DNA of 64,000 nucleotides from Paenibacillus sabuli (GTDB lineage: Bacteria; Bacillota; Bacilli; Paenibacillales; Paenibacillaceae). This document shows, piece by piece, positions 26,114 through 34,554 of this stretch. How positions within the stretch are numbered: position 1 is the stretch's first letter; each line of letters begins with the position of its first letter. A program made the translations under genes and the position numbers. Location of the stretch: NCBI RefSeq assembly GCF_014705605.1, contig NZ_JACXIZ010000045.1:1-64000 (forward strand), read 5' to 3'. A model generated the notes under the pieces. The model worked only from the letters and a program-made list of their open reading frames with translations, did no database searches and was not told the origin of the DNA.

Positions 26114-26713
26114 ATGCTGAAACAAGCAATTAAACGCTCGACAACGCCTGCTCTGGCGCTGACGATAGCGCTGACTATGGCGTTGCCCGGCGGCGTCGCC
26201 GCGGCGACACAGCCGGACGCGGGACCGGGCAAGCTGCAGCAGCTCGAAGGCGCGCACCCGCATTCGTCGCAAGCGCACAAGGGCCGGCGACCGGGGATGA
26301 AGCTGCGCATGATGGGCGGCGTACACCAACAGACCTACCTGGCGCTACTGATTGACAAATACGCGCCCGAAACGAAAAGCGCCTGGCAGCCGGTCCTGCA
26401 GGAGTCGGCCCGCCTGCACAAAGAACTCAAGGCGCTGCAAGCGACGCACGGCAAAGGCGCTTCCGGTAAAAAGCCCGCCTTCGAACCGAAGCAGACCGAG
26501 CAAACGCAGCAGGAGGCCGTGCAGGAGATGAAGCGACAGCATGAGGTTTTCGAGCGCTTCACCGCCGCGATCGAAGCCGGGGACCCGAGCCGCATCAAGG
26601 CCTCGCTCGCCGAGCTGATGCCGGTCTGGCAGACGCGCAATGCGCGCCTTGCCGCTTTTATCGGGCATTTGAAGCAAAAACAAGCCGCCGCCCCGTCACA
26701 CACCGGCATCTGA
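26114..26713 (+). CDS. Small secreted helical protein of unknown function
   Basis: 199 residues with a clear signal peptide (about 1-31, ending GVAAA). The mature part is rich in Lys, Gln, Ala and His, is predicted mostly helical (about residues 75-190) and has no Cys. A possible coiled-coil stretch lies around 105-145 (QTEQTQQEAVQEMKRQ). AAAGGAGGAATTCAC gives a very strong RBS. It is divergent from the Tad-like operon and shares its control region, so a surface-related role is possible. I do not recognise a family. Confidence 0.75.
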   Translation: MLKQAIKRSTTPALALTIALTMALPGGVAAATQPDAGPGKLQQLEGAHPHSSQAHKGRRPGMKLRMMGGVHQQTYLALLIDKYAPETKSAWQPVLQESARLHKELKALQATHGKGASGKKPAFEPKQTEQTQQEAVQEMKRQHEVFERFTAAIEAGDPSRIKASLAELMPVWQTRNARLAAFIGHLKQKQAAAPSHTGI

Positions 26714-26806
26714 CGCTTCCCATCTAAGGTCTATCGCGCTTTCGACGGCGCCACAGGCCCACGCAAATCAGGGGCAAACGCACTTCCAGGGCGCGGCGGG
26801 CCAACA

Positions 26807-26849
26807 CAAAAACCGGCCAAATGAGCAAAAGCTCGTTGGGCCGGTTTTT
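26807..26849. terminator. Bidirectional terminator between the secreted protein and ndoA
   Basis: AAAAACCGGCC ... GGCCGGTTTTT encloses an inner TGAGC-AAAA-GCTCG helix. A-run and T-run flank the stem, and it ends at the ndoA stop codon, so it can serve both converging genes. Confidence 0.9.
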
Positions 26850-27198
26850 AAAAATCAATCAATCCGACGCTGATTTGCAGCGCCTCGTTCACCTTGCGCA
26901 TCGTGTCGTCGTCCAGATGCGTAATTTTGTCCGTCAAGCGCTGCTTGTCAATCGTGCGAATCTGCTCGAGCAATATGACCGAATCCCGGTCAAAGTCATG
27001 AGTGGCTGCGTCAATCTCGACATGCGTCGGCAGCTTCGCCTTCTGAATTTGCGCGGTGATCGCCGCAATAATGACCGTTGGGCTGAAGCGGTTGCCGATA
27101 TCGTTTTGAATGACCAGCACCGGGCGGACGCCCCCCTGCTCGGAACCGACGACCGGGGAGAGATCCGCGAAAAATACATCGCCACGTTTTACAATCAA
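26848..27198 (-). CDS. ndoA: EndoA/MazF-family mRNA interferase toxin
   Basis: 116 residues, the usual PemK/MazF fold length. The conserved N-terminus [21 protein letters not shown] and RPVLVIQND are present, as are the later TLPTHV-like and [10 protein letters not shown] segments containing the RNase-site residues. It cleaves mRNA at short sequences (UACAU in the Bacillus enzyme) unless bound by the antitoxin. It follows its antitoxin gene by three bases, downstream of alr as in Bacillus. Confidence 0.95.
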   Translation of the reverse strand: MIVKRGDVFFADLSPVVGSEQGGVRPVLVIQNDIGNRFSPTVIIAAITAQIQKAKLPTHVEIDAATHDFDRDSVILLEQIRTIDKQRLTDKITHLDDDTMRKVNEALQISVGLIDF

Positions 27199-27201
27199 AC
27201 G

Positions 27202-27483
27202 CTACACCCCGCTTACAAGACGACCGAGCGTATAGTCGGCTTCTGCCTCCGCTTGAAAGGCTTCCGAGGCCATATTCAAGTTGATTCTGGCCATTTCCAT
27301 ATACCCGCGCTGCATCGATTCCCGAATTTGTCGCTTCTGCCGCTCCACCAAATACAACCGCATGGCATGGTGAATAAACTCGCTCCGATTCGAATTTTCC
27401 CTCGCCACGATGCCATCGACTTCGCGCAGCAGATGATCCGGCAAACTAATGACGATCCGTTTCGTATTCTGCAAATTGGCCAA
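27202..27483 (-). CDS. ndoAI: EndoAI/MazE-type ribbon-helix-helix antitoxin
   Basis: 93 residues if started at TTG 27483, which makes the N-terminus ANLQNTKRIVISLPDHLL. The ribbon-helix-helix (RIVISLPDHLLREVDGIV...SNRSEFIHHAMRLYL) occupies the first 50 residues, and the C-terminal helix ending GRLVSGV binds the toxin. The start is favoured because GGGGGTG lies about 7 bases upstream; adjacent TTG 27486 or ATG 27504 are alternatives. Operon with ndoA. Confidence 0.88.
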   Translation of the reverse strand: MANLQNTKRIVISLPDHLLREVDGIVARENSNRSEFIHHAMRLYLVERQKRQIRESMQRGYMEMARINLNMASEAFQAEAEADYTLGRLVSGV

Positions 27484-27621
27484 CAACTCGCACCCCCAAA
27501 ACATTTCCAGAAGCTATTTCCAGTATTTGATGAAAGCCTGCGGATTATACGCAGAAAGCAGAACCTCGGCTCTGAATCATCCTATGCACATGGACGCGAC
27601 ATTATGATCAACGTTATAGAA

Positions 27622-27649
27622 CGTATAGGATTTCTCCTATACTTGTCTA
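27622..27649 (-). promoter_or_regulatory. Candidate ndoAI-ndoA promoter with embedded inverted repeat
   Basis: TAGACA (27644-27649), 16 bases, TATACG (27622-27627) on the minus strand. An 8-bp perfect inverted repeat GTATAGGA-TTTC-TCCTATAC (27623-27642) fills the spacer and would suit autoregulation by the antitoxin. Function inferred from position only; it lies about 140 bases upstream of the start. Confidence 0.4.
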
Positions 27650-27877
27650 GATTTCTCGGAACGAAACTTCTAGTCGCCGTCAAAGGATGGCTCCAAAAGT
27701 TTCGCCTTGCCGATTCAAAATCGCTTTAGAAGGTTATATTCGTGGCCGCTTTCCGAATTCCTCTTTTCCAGGCGACAAAAAATGATTAATTTTTTGACAG
27801 GGCATATATGCCATCTCCATAGGGAGCAAACGATGCGACGCCGAGCACGCGCAGGCAACGGGTGCGGTGCGGTGTAA

Positions 27878-27967
27878 CCGTTCTAACAGACACCAGCGAC
27901 GCTTAGAGGCCATTTCAGCCACCTGCTTAGGCCATCTTCTACACTAAGCGTCTCTCATGTCCGTACG
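27878..27967. repeat. Dispersed inverted-end repeat, copy A
   Basis: In the 530-base gap between alr and ndoAI, a 90-bp element has 21-base arms ACAGACACCAGCGACGCTTAG (27886-27906) and CTAAGCGTCTCTCATGTCCGT (27944-27964), 17 of 21 positions complementary. The arm sequence recurs at about 57.2 and 63.0 kb. No open reading frame of interest. A perfect palindrome GGCATATATGCC (27801-27812) lies beside it; the rest of the gap shows only the toxin-antitoxin promoter. Confidence 0.6.
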
Positions 27968-28013
27968 GCTGACAACGCCCACACCTTGGAACCGCCTGGG
28001 TCCACTCACAAGC

Positions 28014-29198
28014 CTAGTCAAGCGCATTGCCAATCGCGATAATTCGCCCATGCTCGGTGTACACGCGGGGCACGCGCGCAGCCAGCATGCAGATGACCTC
28101 GTAGGGGATCGTTCCCAGATGGCTCGCCACCTCTTCCGCTGTAATCGACGCTTCGCCCTGGCTGCCGATCAGGACGACCTCCTCGCCCGCTTGCACCGGT
28201 CCCAATCCTCCGGCGGCGCCGTCCAGCGCTACCATGCATTGGTCCATGCAGATCGTACCGACGACGGGCGCTCTATGTCCCCGCACGAGCACCTCCGCCT
28301 TGCCGGTCAGCATCCGGCTGTAGCCGTCCGCGTAGCCGATCGGCAGCGTGCCGATCCGCTCGGCGCGCTGCGCCTTGTAGCGCACGCCGTAGCTGACGCC
28401 CCAACCGGCGGGCACCTGCTTGGCCATGACGAGCTCGCTACGCAGCGACAGCACCGGCTGCAGCGGGATGCGCTGCCGGTTCACCTCGGCCGACGGGTAG
28501 ATCCCGTACATGCCGATGCCCAGGCGCAACATGCCGCCAGCCCATTCGGGCGTGTCGATGCCTGCAGCCGAATTGCCGGCATGCAGCAGCGGGATCGGAT
28601 AGTCTCGTCTCCGCACTTCCGCCGCGATGGAGGCGAATCGCTCGTGCTGCAGGCGCGCGTAGCTTTTGTCCGCCTCGTCGGCGGTCGCATAATGCGTATA
28701 CATGCCCTCTATCTCTAGTCCCGGGAGAGCCAGCGCACGCTCGACGAAGCGCTGCCACGGCGCATCCGGCAGCAGTCCGAGCCGACCCATGCCGGTGTCG
28801 ATCTTGAGCTGCACGCGCAGCTTGTGCGGTCCGGGCGGCAGCTGCGCCGCTGCTTCCAATATATCCTCGCGGAACAGCGTCACGGCAATGTCGAAGTCGC
28901 GCGCAACTGCCAGCCCCTCGGGTCCGACGTAGCCAAGCACCAGGATCGGTGCCGTGATGCCCGCCCGGCGCAACTGAAGCGCCTCGTCGAGAAAAGCGAC
29001 GCCGAGAGCATCGGCGCCGCACTTCACCGCCTTGCGCGCAATTTCGACTGCGCCGTGCCCGTATGCGTTGGCCTTGACCGACGCCATGATGCGCATGTCA
29101 TTCGGAATGGCGCCGCGAAAGGCGGCGATATTGCCGCCCAGCGCATCGAGCGAGATCTCCGCCCGGGTCGGTCTGTAATACGAAGTCAAGCCATTCAC
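28014..29198 (-). CDS. alr: Alanine racemase
   Basis: 394 residues, standard fold-type III racemase converting L- to D-alanine for peptidoglycan. The PLP lysine is Lys42 in SVKANAYGHG. The second catalytic base Tyr lies in GWGVSYGVRYKA (about residue 272), and the C-terminal beta domain follows. The start is GTG at 29198. The gene lies between a ydcC-like gene and the ndoAI-ndoA pair, the order also seen in B. subtilis, and has its own promoter. Confidence 0.96.
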   Translation of the reverse strand: MNGLTSYYRPTRAEISLDALGGNIAAFRGAIPNDMRIMASVKANAYGHGAVEIARKAVKCGADALGVAFLDEALQLRRAGITAPILVLGYVGPEGLAVARDFDIAVTLFREDILEAAAQLPPGPHKLRVQLKIDTGMGRLGLLPDAPWQRFVERALALPGLEIEGMYTHYATADEADKSYARLQHERFASIAAEVRRRDYPIPLLHAGNSAAGIDTPEWAGGMLRLGIGMYGIYPSAEVNRQRIPLQPVLSLRSELVMAKQVPAGWGVSYGVRYKAQRAERIGTLPIGYADGYSRMLTGKAEVLVRGHRAPVVGTICMDQCMVALDGAAGGLGPVQAGEEVVLIGSQGEASITAEEVASHLGTIPYEVICMLAARVPRVYTEHGRIIAIGNALD

Positions 29199-29229
29199 CC
29201 ACTCTTCCCTGAAAACCCAATAGTCTAAT

Positions 29230-29257
29230 GGTATACGCTCGGCAGGCGGGCTGTCAA
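29230..29257 (-). promoter_or_regulatory. alr promoter
   Basis: TTGACA (29252-29257), 16-base spacer, TATACC (29230-29235) on the minus strand, about 30 bases upstream of the GTG start. Confidence 0.65.
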
Positions 29258-29284
29258 TGAAAGAACTGGCAGCGGGGGAAGTCC

Positions 29285-30496
29285 TTATTTTCCCATCTCA
29301 TGCATGACCGAGCCGGCGACCTTGATCATCTCCGTTTCCGGCAGGTTTTTGCTGGAAAGCCGGAACTCGACGCCTTCGTACGTCCAGGTCAAGGTGCGCT
29401 GCTCCTCGCCGCTCATGAGACCGAGCGTATGACCGAGATCGACCATGTCGCCGCTGACGATAGAAGCGGCCCGGTCCTGCGGACGCGTCTGGATCAGGGT
29501 GTAGTCGTAGTCGCCGGTATAACGGAGCATCATGCCGTCGTTGCCGCCGTACGTAATGTTGTTCCAATCCTTGAGGGCCACGCCGTCCGGTAGATAGCCC
29601 GGCTCCATCGTGACGAAGATGTCCTGCTCGGCCGCCGATTCGCCGGCTGCCGCAGCTTCGTCTTCCTGAGCCTCGGCTCCGGTCGCCTGGGCCTCGTCTG
29701 CGTCTCCGGCGGTCGCGCCCGTCTCGCTGTTCGATTCGGCAGGCGGCGTGCCGGGAGCCGACTCACTGCCAGTCTCGCTGCCGGTCTCACTGCCGGAAGG
29801 CGTCGGCTCGGCGGAGGCGTCTCCGGCGGAATCAGCCGGCTGCTCCCCGGACTGCTGCTGTCCGGCGGCGCTCATGTTGCGCTGCATGTCGAAGGCGTCC
29901 TTGCCGAACTTGGGATCGAACGAGAATTCGTCGAACTTGACTTCGACCATGACTGCGCCGTTGGCGTCGCTTACCTGTACCTGGCGAGGGGCGTAGGCTT
30001 TTTTGTCGAGCCAGATTTTCTGACGGGCGAGCGAGCCGTTCTGATAATTAGCCATCACATCGAAGACATAGGCGTCCTTTTCCGCTACGAATTGGCGGGA
30101 GTTGTCGAGGACGATGCTCTGCACGAGTGTCTGATACAGGTATACCTGGCCTTGATTCTCGGGCCAATCGCTCTGGAAGCGAAAGCTTTTATTGAGCCGC
30201 GGCGTCAGGACGAATACGCCGTCGTCGTTGCGCAGCACGATCTGCGTGATGTCCTTCTGGGTGTTGGTCAAGGCGATGCGATAATACTCGGGCTTCTGGT
30301 ACCAGACTTCCACCTGATACTGCAGCGGCTCCTGGCCGGTGTGCAGCGTCATCGTTCCCTTGCCCTGGTAGCTCTCCATATCGCTGACGGATTTGCTCAA
30401 GTCCTTTACCACCGATTCCGCGTCCTTGGCCCCGCAGCCGGCCAACAATACGGATACTCCGACGACGATGGCCGCGATCCACTTGATGCGACGCAT
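29285..30496 (-). CDS. ydcC: YdcC/LolA-like outer-surface lipoprotein with low-complexity insert
   Basis: 403 residues. Signal peptide with lipobox LLAGCG (Cys about residue 21), then a LolA-like beta region (DMESYQGKGTMTLHTG... to about 205), a Ser/Glu/Gly/Ala-rich insert (about 210-295, for example SETGSETGSES) and a C-terminal YdcC-type domain (about 297-403). In B. subtilis ydcC also precedes alr. Role unknown; such proteins are linked to sporulation or envelope function in the literature I recall, unverified. The long disordered acidic insert is the unusual part. Confidence 0.75.
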   Translation of the reverse strand: MRRIKWIAAIVVGVSVLLAGCGAKDAESVVKDLSKSVSDMESYQGKGTMTLHTGQEPLQYQVEVWYQKPEYYRIALTNTQKDITQIVLRNDDGVFVLTPRLNKSFRFQSDWPENQGQVYLYQTLVQSIVLDNSRQFVAEKDAYVFDVMANYQNGSLARQKIWLDKKAYAPRQVQVSDANGAVMVEVKFDEFSFDPKFGKDAFDMQRNMSAAGQQQSGEQPADSAGDASAEPTPSGSETGSETGSESAPGTPPAESNSETGATAGDADEAQATGAEAQEDEAAAAGESAAEQDIFVTMEPGYLPDGVALKDWNNITYGGNDGMMLRYTGDYDYTLIQTRPQDRAASIVSGDMVDLGHTLGLMSGEEQRTLTWTYEGVEFRLSSKNLPETEMIKVAGSVMHEMGK

Positions 30497-30534
30497 GCAA
30501 GATCATCCCCTCTGCACAATGTTTTTACAGGCTG

Positions 30535-30563
30535 ATAACATGTCTATGAGGGGACTTGACCAA
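30535..30563 (-). promoter_or_regulatory. Candidate promoter of the ydcC-like gene
   Basis: TTGGTC (30558-30563), 17 bases, TGTTAT (30535-30540) on the minus strand, about 40 bases upstream of the ATG. Match to consensus is moderate. Confidence 0.4.
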
Positions 30564-30624
30564 TTATGCGGACGGGTTTGACGAGCCTGACAAATTGAAG
30601 CGCAAGCCTCGCTATAGCTGCCGA

Positions 30625-30656
30625 AGAGACCTCCTGCAGGCATGCGGGAGGTCTCT
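30625..30656. terminator. Hairpin between the HEPN/MNT pair and the ydcC-like gene
   Basis: AGAGACCTCC pairs with GGAGGTCTCT around an 11-base loop. Only the plus strand has a pyrimidine-rich tail, yet the flanking genes are on the minus strand, so termination here would be inefficient. Confidence 0.4.
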
Positions 30657-30721
30657 TTCCTCTTTCTGGAAGATCCGTTCTTACCGAGCTTGTCCGGCGT
30701 CTCCAGGCAACCCCGCGCCCC

Positions 30722-31030
30722 TCAATGCTTGGTATAGATGATTTTGCCGATTCGCTCAATATGGTCGAGCAACCCTTTGTGCGTAAGGTGCGAGCCATCT
30801 ACAATATCAAATAAATAAGGCATCGGGCTGCTGTCTTCTAATAACGCATGCAGTTTTGAGAGTGTGTCCACGTCGATATTATCGCCATATACAGCAAGAT
30901 CGATGTCGGACCCCCGCTTGTAATTGCCTTTTGCCCGTGAGCCAAATAAAACGGCCTTTTCGACAGCTTCAAATTTTGAGAGCGTGGTTCTAATATATTG
31001 AATGTCCGTATCGCTCAAGCCAATATTCAT
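30722..31030 (-). CDS. MNT-type nucleotidyltransferase antitoxin (MntA-like)
   Basis: 102 residues. The polymerase-beta-like signature GS-X10-D-X-D is complete (GSRAKGNYKRGSDIDLAV, about residues 30-47). MntA antitoxins neutralise the HEPN toxin by AMPylating a tyrosine next to its active site. The ATG overlaps the upstream HEPN gene stop in an ATGA. This gene and its partner are visibly AT-richer than the rest of the window, suggesting acquisition by transfer. Confidence 0.88.
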   Translation of the reverse strand: MNIGLSDTDIQYIRTTLSKFEAVEKAVLFGSRAKGNYKRGSDIDLAVYGDNIDVDTLSKLHALLEDSSPMPYLFDIVDGSHLTHKGLLDHIERIGKIIYTKH

Positions 31031-31419
31031 ATCCGATCACGCAATGCTGCATGTAGATTTTTTAATGCAGTATAATACTCATTTCGAATTAATTGCTCAG
31101 CTATTGCAGCAAACCGTTCGTTGTAAGTATGAGCCATCAAATTACGTTTTTCCAGCATATCAATCCAGACATGGCCATCAGGAATGAACTCTGCTTGAAA
31201 TGCGGTTTGAATGGTAGATCTCGGCGTCTTGACATCAAAACCTTCCGACTCCAGATAATCCTTCAATGTCTTCCAGCCTAACTCAAACGTATATTCAAAG
31301 CATTGAATAAGACCTTGCGCTTCAAACTTATTCAGCGTTTCTTGTTCCAAAAATTCTGCAAGCTGCGAAAAGGCCAAACTAAAATTTTCATAGCGTTGCT
31401 TCCATCGAATGTCAAGCAT
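31027..31419 (-). CDS. HEPN-family toxin (HepT / HI0074-like)
   Basis: 130 residues, all-helical. It carries the RNase-type RX4HXY motif in RNLMAHTY (about residues 92-99), with the Tyr that MntA enzymes modify. It is also close to the HI0074 nucleotidyltransferase substrate-binding family, a historical name for the same fold. The ATG at 31419 follows GGGAGG. It forms a two-gene operon with the MNT gene. Either a toxin-antitoxin or a defence function is likely; RNase activity is inferred from the motif. Confidence 0.87.
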   Translation of the reverse strand: MLDIRWKQRYENFSLAFSQLAEFLEQETLNKFEAQGLIQCFEYTFELGWKTLKDYLESEGFDVKTPRSTIQTAFQAEFIPDGHVWIDMLEKRNLMAHTYNERFAAIAEQLIRNEYYTALKNLHAALRDRI

Positions 31420-31597
31420 CAAATGACAGGCCTCCCATCAAAAATTTTGTTTGGATCTTTCTCTTGGTCAAATTCACTAAGTCATCGCTTCTACCTGAAA
31501 CAGTATCATAAAGCCGGCCACGCTGCCAGATTGGACCCTGATTTAGGTCTCATAGACCACATCACATAGACCCCATCATTTACTTGCTTTTCCGTTC

Positions 31598-31643
31598 AAA
31601 AAAAGATGCCCTGCGTAAGCGTTAACGCAGGGCATCTTTTTTT
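31598..31643. terminator. Strong bidirectional terminator after the sulfatase gene
   Basis: GATGCCCTGCG-taagcgttaa-CGCAGGGCATC, an 11-bp GC-rich stem, is flanked by seven A and seven T residues. It lies 60 bases beyond the sulfatase stop codon. Confidence 0.93.
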
Positions 31644-31702
31644 GATCGTAGAGGATTGGACTGAGCTTTGTCCTCCTTGCCTCCTTGTGCGCTCGGAGCG
31701 CG

Positions 31703-32995
31703 TCACTCGTAATCTTGCTCGCGCGGACTCAAGGTGTCGAGCTTGTTGATCCGCGCGCCCGCCGGTTTTTCGACCGGACCGTCGAGCAGTGGATCCCCTG
31801 TCTGCTTCATCCAATCCGTCAATCGCGTCTGCAGCTCTTGCTGAATCGCGGCATAGGACGGACGACCGGCCAGATTGACCCGTTCCACAGGGTCCAGGTA
31901 AAGATCAAACAGCATCTCCTGCTCACGCGTCTCGTCCAGGAACCCGTGCTCCATCATAAAGCTCTTGCTCAATCCATCGTCGATATTCGCCGCGACGTGC
32001 CGGCCGTGATCCTCGTACAGTCTGATGTACTTGTAGCGCGGCGTGCGAATACAGCGCATCGGCTCATAGGCGGCATGATAGGTGACCTCGGCGCAGACTT
32101 CCTCCCTGACCTGCCCGGCCTCGCCCGTCAGCAGCGGCAGCAGGGAGACGCCCTGCAGCCAATCCGGCTGGTCCAGCTCCAGCAGCTCACACAGCGTTGG
32201 GAACACATCCAGGTGTGAGACCAGGGCATCTACAGCCCCCTGTCGCTGGAACGTCTGCGGATGCTTCATGATCAGGGAAACGCCAATGCCGTTATCATAC
32301 AGCTGACTCTTCATATGCGGGAAGGCGATGCCGTGATCCGTCGTATACAGAATCAGGGTGTCGGAGGCCAGACCCGCTTGTTCGAGCGCCTCCAGGACGA
32401 TGCCGACGCTGTCATCCATGATTCTGGCCGAGGTCATATACCTGGCCGTGTCCTCGCGGTTATCCGGATGATCGTATAGCATCGCGGGCGGCATGACATA
32501 ATCCGCGCGAATATCGGGATCGGCATCCGGGAAGTCCCGGTGCGTGTTGAACATGCCGAATGACAGAAAGAACGGCTGGTCAGCGCGGTAATCCTTGATA
32601 TATGCGGCCGCAAGACCTGCATTGCGCCTGTCATCCGTAGTCGACGTCCCGGGCAAAATATCCGTATAGCCAAGCTCGGCAGGTTGTGCAGCCTCATGCT
32701 GGATGCCGCACAATACCGTCTTAAACCCATTCTCACGCAAATACGAGGCCAGATGCCGCTCAGGGTTCGTCAGCGAGAACCCGCGATGCGTAAGGCCCAG
32801 CATGCCGCAGGAATGCGGCGACATGCCGGTCAAGAGAGCGGCTCGACTGGGCGAACAAGTCGGAGCCGCACAATAGGCCTGCCGAAACAGGACCCCTTCC
32901 TCGGCGAGCTTCATCAAGTGGGGGGTCGGCACCGGATAGCCGTAGGGCTGAATATAGCGTCCGGTATCATGGGAATGCAAATAGACAATGTTCAT
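31703..32995 (-). CDS. Type I (formylglycine-dependent) sulfatase
   Basis: 430 residues, no signal peptide, so predicted cytoplasmic. The signature CSPSRAALLTG has catalytic Cys47 and Arg51; Cys47 must be converted to formylglycine by a maturation enzyme not encoded in the window. Metal ligands are suggested by the N-terminal HSHD and by YTTDHGIAFPHMK (about 227-240). The sequence resembles the heparan N-sulfatase-like branch (S1 family), though substrate class cannot be fixed by eye. Last gene of a series with a CUT1 transporter, which would import a sulfated oligosaccharide for desulfation inside the cell. Confidence 0.88.
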   Translation of the reverse strand: MNIVYLHSHDTGRYIQPYGYPVPTPHLMKLAEEGVLFRQAYCAAPTCSPSRAALLTGMSPHSCGMLGLTHRGFSLTNPERHLASYLRENGFKTVLCGIQHEAAQPAELGYTDILPGTSTTDDRRNAGLAAAYIKDYRADQPFFLSFGMFNTHRDFPDADPDIRADYVMPPAMLYDHPDNREDTARYMTSARIMDDSVGIVLEALEQAGLASDTLILYTTDHGIAFPHMKSQLYDNGIGVSLIMKHPQTFQRQGAVDALVSHLDVFPTLCELLELDQPDWLQGVSLLPLLTGEAGQVREEVCAEVTYHAAYEPMRCIRTPRYKYIRLYEDHGRHVAANIDDGLSKSFMMEHGFLDETREQEMLFDLYLDPVERVNLAGRPSYAAIQQELQTRLTDWMKQTGDPLLDGPVEKPAGARINKLDTLSPREQDYE

Positions 32996-33014
32996 CTGCT
33001 GTCCTCCTTAATCG

Positions 33015-34532
33015 TCAAGACTGATTTTGCTCATACGCAGCTGTAAACTCTTCCATGATGTCCTGACCGCCGTTTCTTTTCCAATTCTTGATCGCGTCTG
33101 CCCAGCCGGCTTCATCAATATCTCCGAGAATAAACTTGATGCGGGCATCCTCAATGATCTTGGTGAGTTGTGCTCCCTTCTCATTGTTGGTAGGTGAATC
33201 CAGGGTTAGCGCCGGATTGGCTACAGCCGCCTGCTCATTCTCCACATTCATCTCGACACCGCGTTGATGCAACGGATGGAGAGCGCCGGGGGTTGAATTG
33301 TTCACGTAATCCCCTACAGCGATCTGATTATACGGTTGGATGAGCTTCGTGTAGGCGTCTCCCTCCACATACCGGGCTTTCTCGTCTTCAATCGTATACG
33401 TCCTGCCCTCGATGCCCCAGTTGAACAGATCGGCCATTTCTTTATCCATCAGTTGATCAAAGAAAGTTAGCACCCTCTTCAATTCCTCTTCCGTCTCGAC
33501 CGCCGACTTCGAGATCAGGAAGAACCCGTTGCTCCCCCGTTCCGAGTAGATCATGGTTCCGCGCGGTCCTTCGAGCAGAGAGACCATCCCGACCTCGGCT
33601 TCAGGATCTACCTTCTGTGCATCCTGCTGCCGCAGCAAGCCGTTTCCGGTAATTTGGCGCATTGCCCCCGCCTTCCCGGAGTTCCAAATGTTAAACCAGA
33701 GATCACGCGACGTGATAGGGAAGTCCTGATTAATCAGTCCCTCGTCATACAGCTGACGATAGAACTGCAGCGCTTCCAAATAGGCGTCTGTTGTAAAGGA
33801 CGGGACGAGTTGCCCGTTTTCGACTCCCCACTGGTTCGGCGCTCCAAAATAGGCGGTAATCAGATCCATATTAAACAAGCTATCGTTCTCAATCAGTCCG
33901 TAGGTGTCGTCCTGTCCGTTTCCATCAGGGTCCTGGGTAGCGAAGGCATGCAGCATGTCATAAAAATCATCCACGGTTTTGGGTTCCGAGAGACCAAGCT
34001 TGTCCAGCCAGTCTTTGCGGTACACGATCGTATTCCGTGCCAAATCCCGGACCGATGGGATCCCGTATATTTTCCCATCTACTTTTAAATTATCATAAAC
34101 AAGCGGGTTAATGGAAGACAGATTCGGATAATCGTCCAGGTAAGGGCCGATTTCCCAGAAAAGCCCGTTCTTAATGGCGTTGACCACCGGTGTCTCATAG
34201 AAGGCCTTGACCGCGGTCGGCAAATTGTCCGAAGCGACCGTAACATTGAATTTTTCCGCACGTGTAGAGGATGGAACCGATTGCAGATCCAGCTTCGTGT
34301 TGGTATAGTCTTCAATGATTTTCGCAACCTCGGAATTGTTCTTCGGGGGTTCGACATCATAATGGAACATCAAGCTGATTTCGTAGGGCTCGGCCGCCTC
34401 GTTCCCGGAACTTCCAGCTCCTTGACCTGGATGCTGATTGACATCCTGTGGCGTCTCACTCGAGCTGCAACCCACTACGCCCAGCAGGGACAGACCTGCA
34501 ATTGTTCCGATTAGCCAACCTTTTTTCCTCAT
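33015..34532 (-). CDS. Solute-binding lipoprotein of the sulfatase-linked CUT1 transporter
   Basis: 505 residues. Lipobox GVVGCS (Cys about residue 22), a Ser/Gly/Gln-rich linker, then the two-lobed binding fold. A DPDGNGQDDTYG loop (about residue 200) looks like the Ca-binding EF-hand-like loop common in LplA-type proteins. The ATG at 34532 is chosen over one two codons upstream because GGGAGGT sits about 7 bases before it. Expressed after the two permease genes, 16-20 bases from both neighbours. Confidence 0.9.
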   Translation of the reverse strand: MRKKGWLIGTIAGLSLLGVVGCSSSETPQDVNQHPGQGAGSSGNEAAEPYEISLMFHYDVEPPKNNSEVAKIIEDYTNTKLDLQSVPSSTRAEKFNVTVASDNLPTAVKAFYETPVVNAIKNGLFWEIGPYLDDYPNLSSINPLVYDNLKVDGKIYGIPSVRDLARNTIVYRKDWLDKLGLSEPKTVDDFYDMLHAFATQDPDGNGQDDTYGLIENDSLFNMDLITAYFGAPNQWGVENGQLVPSFTTDAYLEALQFYRQLYDEGLINQDFPITSRDLWFNIWNSGKAGAMRQITGNGLLRQQDAQKVDPEAEVGMVSLLEGPRGTMIYSERGSNGFFLISKSAVETEEELKRVLTFFDQLMDKEMADLFNWGIEGRTYTIEDEKARYVEGDAYTKLIQPYNQIAVGDYVNNSTPGALHPLHQRGVEMNVENEQAAVANPALTLDSPTNNEKGAQLTKIIEDARIKFILGDIDEAGWADAIKNWKRNGGQDIMEEFTAAYEQNQS

Positions 34533-34554
34533 ATTCATTACCTCCCGGTTTCGA

